Assembly: GCA_947174625.1 (NCBI GenBank) | Contig: CAMWJT010000050.1 | Location: 1-7,968 of the forward strand | Direction of reading: 5' to 3' | Source of the DNA: an uncultured Ruminococcus sp. | GTDB taxonomy: Bacteria > Bacillota > Clostridia > Oscillospirales > Ruminococcaceae | DNA: 7,968 nucleotides | Shown: positions 1 through 5,515 of the stretch, piece after piece | Numbering within the stretch: position 1 is the first letter of the stretch | Layout of the letters: each line of letters begins with the position of its first letter | Notes under the pieces: model-generated | Seen by the model: only the letters and a program-made list of their open reading frames with translations | What the model was told of the DNA's origin: nothing | The model's database searches: none | Position numbers and translations under genes: made by a program

Positions 1-206
1 GTTGTGTACAGTGTCTGCATGTCGGTTCTTACGACAATGAACCCGACACGGTGAATCTTATGTATGTGTACGCTGAAAGAAATGGTTATAAGCTAGATAT
101 AACGGATACAAGATTACACCATGAAATATATCTCAGTGACCCACGCAAATGTGACGTAAACAAGCTAAAAACAGTGATAAGACACCCTGTTAAAAAGGAG
201 AATTGA
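1..206 (+). CDS. GyrI-like small-molecule-binding domain protein, C-terminal end
   Basis: The open frame starting at base 3 gives the last 67 residues of a protein; the start lies outside the window. The segments LHVGSYDNEPDT, then ERNGYKLD, then HHEIYLSDPRK, and a final LKTVIRHPV match the C-terminal half of GyrI-like / AraC-effector-binding (SOUL-like) domain proteins. There the Tyr-Asp-x-Glu-Pro stretch and the H-E-I-Y-L-S-D-P-R signature line the ligand pocket. Members bind small hydrophobic or cationic ligands in the cytosol, and some act as stand-alone sensors or GyrI-type gyrase modulators. A DNA-binding N-terminus cannot be judged from here. The gene ends 7 nt before the next one, and its last codons carry that gene's ribosome binding site (AAGGAG, 195-200), so the two are probably co-transcribed. 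The family is fairly sure; the ligand is unknown. Confidence 0.82.
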   Translation, partial: CVQCLHVGSYDNEPDTVNLMYVYAERNGYKLDITDTRLHHEIYLSDPRKCDVNKLKTVIRHPVKKEN

Positions 207-213
207 ATTTATT

Positions 214-513
214 ATGGAAAAACAATCATCCGGTATTTCTGATTTCTTTGATGTGAAAAAAGAAAATGTCATCACGTCCGGAGTTACGGGGGAAGCTTTT
301 GGCAAACACAGATATATTGTATATGTCAGTCCGAAAGATAAAAACTGGAAAGTTCATATAAATGCTGACTTTTATGAAGATGATGACGGAAATTGTAGTT
401 GCTGTTTGTTTTATGACAGGAGGATTTGCCGGACAACTGAGGAGTTAAGAAATATTACAGCAGAAGAAATAGAAAATCAGGCATATGGTGCGTATATGGA
501 TGGTGCAAGATAA
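214..513 (+). CDS. hypothetical protein, 99 aa
   Basis: I do not recognise this protein. The ATG at 214 follows AAGGAG at 195-200 with a rather long 13-nt spacer. The product is hydrophilic and acidic in its second half, has no signal peptide or membrane segment, and is probably cytosolic. A middle part rich in alternating hydrophobic residues (RYIVYV, WKVHINADFY, residues 33-54) suggests beta strands. It is followed by an acidic EDDDGN turn and a cysteine cluster, CSCC at 61-64 with another Cys at 72, which could be a metal site or simply buried cysteines. The tail (TTEELRNITAEEIENQ) looks helical. It sits 7 nt behind the GyrI-like gene and 31 nt before queF, all on one strand, so it may share their transcript. 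The gene is likely real because of its spacing and binding site; no function is proposed. Confidence 0.6.
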   Translation: MEKQSSGISDFFDVKKENVITSGVTGEAFGKHRYIVYVSPKDKNWKVHINADFYEDDDGNCSCCLFYDRRICRTTEELRNITAEEIENQAYGAYMDGAR

Positions 514-544
514 AAAAATAAATGCAATACTGGAGGTTATTATT

Positions 545-1066
545 ATGGATATGAATTTTCATGAGGAATTGAAAAAGGAGAATCCCCGTGCGGATGAGGG
601 ATTACAGAATCTTGGCAGTAAAACTACAAACTATGCCAGGGATTACGCTCCGGAAGTTCTCGAAACTTTTGATAATAAACATCCGGACAGGGATTACTTT
701 GTAAAATTCAACTGTCCGGAGTTCACAAGTCTGTGTCCGATTACCGGACAGCCGGACTTTGCAACGCTTTATATTTCGTATGTCCCGGATCAGAAAATGG
801 TCGAGAGCAAGTCCCTGAAATTATATTTATTCAGTTTCCGGAATCATGGAGACTTTCATGAAGATTGTGTGAATATCATCATGAATGATTTAATTAATTT
901 AATGCAGCCCAGATATATTGAAGTCCTGGGAAAATTCCTGCCCCGTGGCGGTATCTCGATTGATCCTTACTGCAATTATGGAATGCCCGGTACAAAATGG
1001 GAGCAAGTCGCCTGGGATCGTCTGACAAAGCATGATCTCTATCCGGAAAAAATTGATAACAGATAA
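545..1066 (+). CDS. queF: NADPH-dependent 7-cyano-7-deazaguanine (preQ0) reductase
   Basis: QueF reduces the nitrile of preQ0 to the aminomethyl group of preQ1 using two NADPH, a late cytosolic step in making queuosine for tRNA. The ATG at 545 is chosen because GGAGG lies at 532-536 with an 8-nt spacer. An upstream in-frame start at 485 would add 20 non-family residues and overlap the previous gene. The 173-aa product fits the short unimodular (Bacillus-type) QueF of about 165 aa. Visible landmarks are the catalytic Cys64 in FTSLCPITGQPDF, Asp71 seven residues on, the QueF motif ESKSLKLY at 87-94, and His105-Glu106 in DFHEDCVN. All of these are spaced exactly as in B. subtilis (Cys55, Asp62, 78-85, His96-Glu97). 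The other queuosine genes (queCDE) are not in the window, and the 31-nt gap upstream is too short for a preQ1 riboswitch. The gene looks intact and functional. Confidence 0.95.
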   Translation: MDMNFHEELKKENPRADEGLQNLGSKTTNYARDYAPEVLETFDNKHPDRDYFVKFNCPEFTSLCPITGQPDFATLYISYVPDQKMVESKSLKLYLFSFRNHGDFHEDCVNIIMNDLINLMQPRYIEVLGKFLPRGGISIDPYCNYGMPGTKWEQVAWDRLTKHDLYPEKIDNR

Positions 1067-1081
1067 TCGATTTTGCAAAAC

Positions 1082-1107
1082 AAAAGAAGACGTTTCCGCC
1101 TTCTTTT
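1082..1107. terminator. bidirectional intrinsic terminator between convergent queF and yefM-yoeB remnant
   Basis: A 9-bp stem (1084-1092 with 1097-1105), extended by two A-T pairs, closes a 4-nt loop. Read on the minus strand it is AAGAAGGCG, loop GAAA (a GNRA tetraloop), CGTCTTCTT with one G-T wobble, followed by TTGTTTTG. Read on the plus strand the same position is an A-C mismatch and a T-rich tail follows (to 1110). It lies 15 nt after the queF stop and just beyond the stop of the toxin remnant, where both transcripts should end. Confidence 0.75.
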
Positions 1108-1109
1108 TC

Positions 1110-1230
1110 TCAATCTTCATAGTGTCCTTTACAGGAAACAATCCACAGATTACCGTCAACAATGTTGTAAACAAGCCTGTTGCCAGTAAAGATATTCGTC
1201 CCACGCAATGTCACTCCATATCTTATTCAT
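1110..1230 (-). pseudogene. yoeB: YoeB-family mRNA-interferase toxin, internally deleted and frameshifted
   Basis: Reading the minus strand from the ATG at 1230 gives MNKIWSDIAWDEYLYWQQ, the first 18 residues of a YoeB toxin (E. coli begins MKLIWSEESWDDYLYWQ). The frame then leaves the family and stops at 1156 after 24 codons. In a different frame, from 1175 to the stop at 1110, lie 21 codons reading LVYNIVDGNLWIVSCKGHYED, the YoeB C-terminus with its catalytic His-Tyr pair. About 46 codons are missing, including the equivalent of catalytic Glu46. From the E. coli length I estimate a deletion of about 140 nt, which is not a multiple of three. The junction (about 1176-1182) reads CAACAGG, which fits both the Gln-Gln codons on one side and an Asn-Arg pair before LVY on the other, so a 5-6-nt direct repeat may have driven the loss. 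The ATG overlaps the antitoxin stop by 8 nt, the usual coupled arrangement. An alternative ATG lies at 1236. No active toxin can be made. Confidence 0.9.
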
Positions 1231-1480
1231 TCGCATCTTCTCCAAACAGTTCATGCTGTTGTCCACTGCCGTGTTCAAGCTGATCAAAAGCTCTGTCAAG
1301 TTTCGCAAGATATTCAGCGTTCCGGATTGCTTTCATAAGCATATTATACTGTTCCAAGCTTATTAGGACAACGTTCTTTTCGTTTTTTCTTGTGACAATG
1401 ACAGTTTCCATTTCGTCTGTTGCTTTATCGCAGTAATCTTTTAATTTATTTCTGATCGTTGAATAATTGACAGCTAACAT
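1223..1480 (-). CDS. yefM: YefM/Phd-family antitoxin
   Basis: This 85-residue protein is a typical YefM antitoxin. The N-terminal DNA-binding and dimerisation fold begins MLAVNYSTIRNKLKDYCDK, followed by TVIVTRKNEKNVVLISLEQYN (about 27-46) and a helical, acidic C-terminal half that normally wraps around YoeB. The start at 1480 has AAGGAG (plus-strand 1490-1495) 9 nt upstream. In intact loci YefM neutralises the YoeB ribosome-dependent mRNA interferase and represses its own operon, more strongly when toxin is bound. Here the downstream toxin is broken, so YefM is left as a lone repressor. It could act only on its own operator or as an antidote to a YoeB encoded elsewhere. Nothing in the antitoxin frame itself looks damaged. 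Confidence 0.93.
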   Translation of the reverse strand: MLAVNYSTIRNKLKDYCDKATDEMETVIVTRKNEKNVVLISLEQYNMLMKAIRNAEYLAKLDRAFDQLEHGSGQQHELFGEDANE

Positions 1481-1515
1481 AATGCCACACTCCTTACAAT
1501 TTGTTTTATAATGGA

Positions 1516-1534
1516 TTGTACAATATTCTGTACT
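1516..1534. promoter_or_regulatory. probable YefM operator, paired TGTACA palindromes
   Basis: A perfect 8-nt palindrome TTGTACAA (1516-1523, core TGTACA at 1517-1522) is followed by an imperfect copy, TGTACT, at 1529-1534. The two cores are 12 bp apart centre to centre, about one helical turn. The E. coli yefM-yoeB operator is likewise built from a longer and a shorter palindrome with TGTACA cores. The pair lies just downstream of the predicted start of yefM transcription and 36 nt before its start codon, a good place for autorepression. Assignment to YefM is by motif and position only. Confidence 0.72.
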
Positions 1535-1544
1535 ACTATAATAT

Positions 1545-1573
1545 ATAATAGCATATTATTATTGATTTGTCAA
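1545..1573 (-). promoter_or_regulatory. sigma-A promoter of yefM-yoeB
   Basis: On the minus strand a perfect -35 box TTGACA (plus positions 1573-1568) is followed after exactly 17 nt by TATTAT (1550-1545). Transcription would start near 1538, immediately upstream of the paired TGTACA operator, leaving a leader of roughly 58 nt with an AAGGAG binding site before the antitoxin ATG. Confidence 0.8.
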
Positions 1574-1605
1574 CTGTTTTTTTCAACAGATACTAGTTGA
1601 CAAAT
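1565..1605. repeat. 11-bp inverted repeat enclosing the two divergent -35 boxes
   Basis: ATTTGTCAACT at 1565-1575 is perfectly complementary to AGTTGACAAAT at 1595-1605, leaving 19 nt between the arms. Each arm contains the full -35 box of one of the two divergent promoters. Inside it is a smaller 5-bp repeat, CTGTT (1574-1578) and AACAG (1585-1589), around a short T-rich loop. The symmetry may be a shared operator or may come partly from the mirrored -35 boxes themselves. Confidence 0.85.
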
Positions 1606-1625
1606 TTTCGAATCTATGTTAAAAT
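1597..1625 (+). promoter_or_regulatory. sigma-A promoter of the yceG-telA operon
   Basis: TTGACA at 1597-1602 and TAAAAT at 1620-1625 are separated by exactly 17 nt. Transcription would start around 1632, giving a leader of about 37 nt that carries the AGGAAG ribosome binding site (1655-1660). It is back to back with the yefM promoter; the two -35 boxes are only 23 nt apart, so the polymerases would compete for the region. Confidence 0.8.
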
Positions 1626-1668
1626 AAAAGTATATTATTTTTATTTTTCATAGCAGGAAGTGAATCAC

Positions 1669-3957
1669 ATGCTTGCACACCAGAAAATAACAAATTTAGA
1701 TAATTTTTTCCGGAATCTGAGCCAACGATCTCCCGAAGGTGTTTATTTCTGCCGCATTAACGGCTGGAATCCGGAAATTCATACATTGATCCGGAAGTAC
1801 TACGACACCGCAAGACGAACCGGTGTTGTCATTGAAGGTGGCATTCCCAATCCGACCAACCAGAATCTTGCCTATTATCAAGAAATGATGGGTTCGCAAT
1901 TCCAGATGAACGAAACTTTTATGCAGCTGAGTCTGAAAAAATGGCTGCCCCGGATGAATCCCGGTCAATGCAATTCCGTCGCAGGTTCGATCTATCACAC
2001 ACTTGACAGACTCCGACAATCCGGTAAGCCCGAATCTGTTCTAAAAAATATTTATATTAAATTCATGTGCTGGCTGTATTATAAATTTGAACGGATTCTC
2101 GGTCAGCTCGGTGCAGAACAAATCCCGAAAGTTCTCTATGAAGGCGAAATCAGCAATCATGCTTTATTATTGATTTCTGTTCTCGCCCATGCCGGCAGTG
2201 ATGTCATTCTGTTACAGTATCATGGCGACCAGAATTATTTGAAACTTGATCCCCGGTCGGAGTTTTCTGAAATCCTGGATCTGCCCGGAATGACAGAATT
2301 CCCACAGAATTTCAGTCTTGCACAGATCCGGCAGGAGCTGAACCAGGAATTAAATCGTAAACGATTATACGGAACGCTCCCGGAAATTTTTAACTGCACA
2401 AATGCCTGGCTTTCCGGGAAGGATTCTGTCTTTGCAGAAATCCGGAAACATCCGGCACAGCGTGGACAGGATCGGGATTTTTTCTATAATTGTTATTGCC
2501 GGCTGTCCGGTGTAGAAGAAAAGCAATCTTATCCCAATCAGCTTTACCGGTTCTATACGGATTTGAAAAATGCCGGCAGGAATCTTGTGATTTTAGATCA
2601 GCCCCCGGCACAGCCGGATGCAAATGAAGTATCTGCGATCCAGAGAAAAAATAATTATACCCGGTCAGAAGATATGATTCAGGATTTGTCCATGAATTTA
2701 ACATATCCGGCAAATTTACAGCTTCAGAGACTGTTTGTCAAAAGTTTTGTCGATGTTATGCTGGAAGAAGCTGAAAAATCAGACGGCAATTTAAACAAGC
2801 TCATGAATCAGGGAATTTATCTGATCTGCTGGCTCAGACGGCATCAATCCGTCCTATTCCGGAACTGGAAAGCGCCGGATGTCAGTTGTATGATTTATCT
2901 GGGAGGCTGTCAGAATGAAAAAGAAGCTGTCTTTTTCCGGTTCTTAGCAAGACTCCCGGTGGATGTCCTGATTCTGACACCCGGACAAAATCAGACATGC
3001 TGTCTGGAAGATGCTTTGCTGTATGAACAGCGTTTTACGGATTATCTGGAGATCACGAAGTTTCCGAGGGATCTTTCTGAAATCCGTGTCGGCACAATGG
3101 CTTATCATGCAGAACGTGAACTGGATCAAATTTTATACCAGGATTCCGGACTGTATCGCAATCAGCAGTACCAGAAAGCCAATGCTGTCACGCTCCGGAC
3201 GACTTATGAAGAGATTGCATTATACTGGCGTGAGGAAGTCAGCATGCGTCCGAATTTTGAGATTGTAAATCAGACCGTCACAGTACCGGTATTGTTTGCG
3301 AAGATTTCCGGTGTCAAAGACGGTGATGTACATGCTTACTGGGATGCTGTCAAAGCGTTGATGGCGGAATCTCCTTATGTGATCTACCGTGCGCCTTTCG
3401 TGCAGATGGCAGGGTCAAACAATCCCTTAAAATCACACTGTATGAATTTCCTGAATCATGGTAAATTGCAGCGTGACAAAATCCGGCAGGATAAATATTA
3501 TTCTTATGGATTTCTCCGGGAAGAAATCCAGATGCATATGCTGGATAAACTGCAATTGTTACTGGATCAGAGAATGATCCGGGGTATTTACGAAACCGGC
3601 ACAGAATACGACGTGATTGCGACAATTCTACATCTGGATATCAGTCTGATCCGGGAAATTCAGAAATTTGATTTTACAAAGAAAAATCCGAAATTACTCT
3701 ATATTCTTGCCAATGAAAAAGTCCTGTCTCTGGAAGATAGTATTATTATGGCATTTCTGCATCTGGTGGGCTTTGATATTTTGTTTCTTGTGCCGACGGG
3801 CTATCAGAGTGTAGAACAGCATTTTCAAAAATTAGAAATTGAACAGCACCAGATCGGAGAATATCTCTATGACCTGCGTCCGCCGGATCTGCGACGTTAT
3901 GCCGGAAAACCGGTAAAATCCAACCCATTTGACAAAATTTTCAGAAAAAAGAGGTAA
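1669..3957 (+). CDS. YceG-like protein of the TelA-associated stress-response module
   Basis: A 762-residue soluble protein with no signal peptide or membrane segment. I assign it to the YceG_bac type family (Bacillus YceG, annotated as a putative component of a biosynthetic module) from its fold pattern and because the next gene is telA, as yceG-yceH in Bacillus. The ATG at 1669 is preferred: AGGAAG at 1655-1660 lies 8 nt upstream, whereas the in-frame GTG at 1660 would overlap that site. It is clearly longer than Bacillus YceG (about 540 aa). A motif of the form hydrophobic strand, Tyr/Leu, short loop, long helix, then D-hhhL-x-P-G appears three times, at about 152-187 (VLAHAGSDVILLQYHG), 404-440 (FLARLPVDVLILTPG) and 674-711 (FLHLVGFDILFLVPTG), suggesting repeated Rossmann-like units. 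The tail is basic. Its biochemical activity is unknown; the Ter-type link is from context. The stop codon overlaps the telA ribosome binding site, so translation is probably coupled. Confidence 0.78.
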   Translation: MLAHQKITNLDNFFRNLSQRSPEGVYFCRINGWNPEIHTLIRKYYDTARRTGVVIEGGIPNPTNQNLAYYQEMMGSQFQMNETFMQLSLKKWLPRMNPGQCNSVAGSIYHTLDRLRQSGKPESVLKNIYIKFMCWLYYKFERILGQLGAEQIPKVLYEGEISNHALLLISVLAHAGSDVILLQYHGDQNYLKLDPRSEFSEILDLPGMTEFPQNFSLAQIRQELNQELNRKRLYGTLPEIFNCTNAWLSGKDSVFAEIRKHPAQRGQDRDFFYNCYCRLSGVEEKQSYPNQLYRFYTDLKNAGRNLVILDQPPAQPDANEVSAIQRKNNYTRSEDMIQDLSMNLTYPANLQLQRLFVKSFVDVMLEEAEKSDGNLNKLMNQGIYLICWLRRHQSVLFRNWKAPDVSCMIYLGGCQNEKEAVFFRFLARLPVDVLILTPGQNQTCCLEDALLYEQRFTDYLEITKFPRDLSEIRVGTMAYHAERELDQILYQDSGLYRNQQYQKANAVTLRTTYEEIALYWREEVSMRPNFEIVNQTVTVPVLFAKISGVKDGDVHAYWDAVKALMAESPYVIYRAPFVQMAGSNNPLKSHCMNFLNHGKLQRDKIRQDKYYSYGFLREEIQMHMLDKLQLLLDQRMIRGIYETGTEYDVIATILHLDISLIREIQKFDFTKKNPKLLYILANEKVLSLEDSIIMAFLHLVGFDILFLVPTGYQSVEQHFQKLEIEQHQIGEYLYDLRPPDLRRYAGKPVKSNPFDKIFRKKR

Positions 3958-3961
3958 TTTT

Positions 3962-5128
3962 ATGGCAATTAATTTAAAACACCCCAAAAGAGACGAGAAT
4001 ACAACAAATCCCGTGATCGAAACCCAGGCAGCTTCTGCACAGGTGCTTGACATTCAGCCTGTCCAGGAATACAATGTCGTACTGGACAAACAACAAGTCA
4101 TCCAATCCATTGACATGCAGGAAATCGATCAGCTGACAAGCCAGATCTCCGTGGATGATATGGATTCAATTGTGTCTTTCGGTTCAGAAGCGGCAGAATC
4201 TATCTCCAGGGCATCCGACAGCGTACTCAATAATATGAGCCTGAGCCAGATCAATGAATCCGGGGAATTATTAAAAGCTCTCTCCAGAATCATGGATCAG
4301 TTCAATATTGATGAACTGAAAGAACCCAAGGGCTTGCAAAAGTTATTTAACAAGGCACAGGCACAGATTGAGAAAGTTCTCAAGAAATATAATACAATGG
4401 GCGGAGAGATTGACAAGATCTATGTCGCACTCCGGAAATATCAGGAAGAAATCAAACAGTCCAACCGGAAACTCAGCACGTTATTTGAAGCCAACGTGGA
4501 ATTTTATCATGATCTGGAAAAATATATCTATGCCGGCGATCAGGGTTGTCAGGAAATCCAGGCGGCAATTGATGAGACACAAGCCGAGATTAACGCAACC
4601 GGCAACCAGGAATTGCGTTTTCAGCTCCAGTCTTATCAGAATGCACTGGCATTACTGGAACAGCGTGTACAGGATCTGCGGACGGCGGAAGTTGTTGCGA
4701 TGGAGAGCATTCCCATGCTGAAAACAATGGAGTTCAGCAATTATAATCTGTATCGCAAAATGGAATCTGCCATTATTATCACGCTTCCGGTATTCAAGCA
4801 GGCACTTGCCCAGGCGATTCTGTTAAAACGTCAGAAGATCCAGGCAGAGGCGATGTCTGAACTGGATGCCAAGACAAACGAGCTGTTAATGCGGAATGCA
4901 CAGAACACAGTCAATCAGGCAAAGGCAACTGCAAAGATGGCTTCCGGCAGTTCCATCCAGATTGAGACATTGGAAAATGCCTGGAGAACGATCACATCCG
5001 GTATCGACGAAGTACAGCAGATTGAATCTGATGCACACAAGAAACGGGAAGAAGATAAGCTCCGGTTACAGGCAATCAAGAATGATTTCAATTCTAAATA
5101 TCGTGTGCCTGACAAGAACAAGAGATAA
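3962..5128 (+). CDS. telA: TelA-family toxic anion resistance protein
   Basis: This 388-residue, mostly helical cytosolic protein belongs to the TelA / KlaA family, linked to resistance to tellurite and other toxic anions and to cell-envelope stress, often beside Ter or YceG-type genes. After a variable N-terminus (1-60) come GELLKALSRIMDQFNIDEL (about 101-119), the FNKAQAQIEKVLKKY segment, a coiled-coil stretch with LEKYIYAG (185-192), and the family-typical C-terminal half: AMESIPMLKTMEFSNYNLYRKMESA (246-270) followed by LPVFKQALAQAILLKRQ and LDAKTNELLMRNA. The ATG at 3962 has GAGG at 3951-3954 with a 7-nt spacer and starts 4 nt after the upstream stop. A TTG start at 3929 inside the previous gene is rejected. 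It is intact and of normal length, and is followed after 5 nt by a fragment related to its own C-terminus. Confidence 0.9.
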   Translation: MAINLKHPKRDENTTNPVIETQAASAQVLDIQPVQEYNVVLDKQQVIQSIDMQEIDQLTSQISVDDMDSIVSFGSEAAESISRASDSVLNNMSLSQINESGELLKALSRIMDQFNIDELKEPKGLQKLFNKAQAQIEKVLKKYNTMGGEIDKIYVALRKYQEEIKQSNRKLSTLFEANVEFYHDLEKYIYAGDQGCQEIQAAIDETQAEINATGNQELRFQLQSYQNALALLEQRVQDLRTAEVVAMESIPMLKTMEFSNYNLYRKMESAIIITLPVFKQALAQAILLKRQKIQAEAMSELDAKTNELLMRNAQNTVNQAKATAKMASGSSIQIETLENAWRTITSGIDEVQQIESDAHKKREEDKLRLQAIKNDFNSKYRVPDKNKR

Positions 5129-5133
5129 TTTTT

Positions 5134-5464
5134 ATGCCCTGGAATATCTTTGATAAGCTTCACAGGAAATTTTTTCGTTTCATGAAAAAGCAAAAAACGC
5201 AACTGGATGATCTGTATGAACTGGAAGAAAAAACAAACCGGCTGTTAATCCAGAATCAGAAAAATCAGAAAAAACAGGCAAAGCAGATTGTAAAAATTGT
5301 TTCCGGGTCATCTATCAAATGCAACGGGTATGGACGATTTTGACGAAATGCAGAAAGATGCCCACCAGAAACGTTTAGAAGAATTGGATAAATTCGACGA
5401 AGTCAAGAAAGATTTTCACAAACAATACAGAATGCCACGCAATAAACATAAAAAACAGAAATAA
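5134..5464 (+). pseudogene. broken paralogue of the TelA C-terminal region
   Basis: Two overlapping frames together reproduce the last ~100 residues of TelA. The first (ATG 5134, stop 5343) has its own short N-terminus (MPWNIFDKLHRKFFRF), then MKKQKTQ, ELEEKTNRLLIQN and KIVSGSSIK, aligning with TelA 289-333 (LKRQK, ELDAKTNELLMRN, KMASGSSIQ). The second frame continues with SNATGMDDFDEMQKDAHQKR and ends in KKDFHKQYRMPRNKHKKQK, aligning with TelA 345-388 (TSGIDEVQQIESDAHKKR, KNDFNSKYRVPDKNKR). By comparison with TelA about 32 nt are missing near 5312-5325, which also shifts the frame. The two copies are well diverged, so the duplication is old and the break may be newer. A weak AGAGA at 5121-5125 precedes the ATG. 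The first frame could still yield a 69-aa basic helical peptide, and the second has an ATG at 5330 for a 44-aa one; neither has good support as a functional protein. Confidence 0.78.
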
Positions 5465-5483
5465 TTAATTATAATTAATTATT
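5460..5483. repeat. perfect 24-nt AT-only palindrome
   Basis: Bases 5460-5483 equal their own reverse complement over 24 nt and contain only A and T (AATAATTAATTA and its mirror). The palindrome includes the stop codon of the telA fragment and lies 32 nt before the rpn start. A TATAAT hexamer sits at its centre (5470-5475), but no -35 box is visible 16-18 nt upstream. It has no GC stem or T tail typical of an intrinsic terminator. Its place exactly at a composition boundary makes a junction or target site possible. Confidence 0.9.
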
Positions 5484-5515
5484 ATGAAACGAAAAGAAAG
5501 GTGATGCGAACACAT

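Noticed and set aside
514..544. preQ1 riboswitch before queF
   Set aside because: Only 31 nt separate the genes, and no C-rich loop and A-rich tail arrangement is visible there.
899..1204. Minus-strand open frame of 101 codons across the queF end
   Set aside because: It runs antisense to the well-supported queF and through the terminator and toxin remnant in a third frame; the composition and lack of a binding site show it is a shadow.
1032..1283. Plus-strand open frame opposite the toxin-antitoxin genes
   Set aside because: It is antisense to the conserved YoeB remnant and YefM and contains low-complexity, non-conserved residues.
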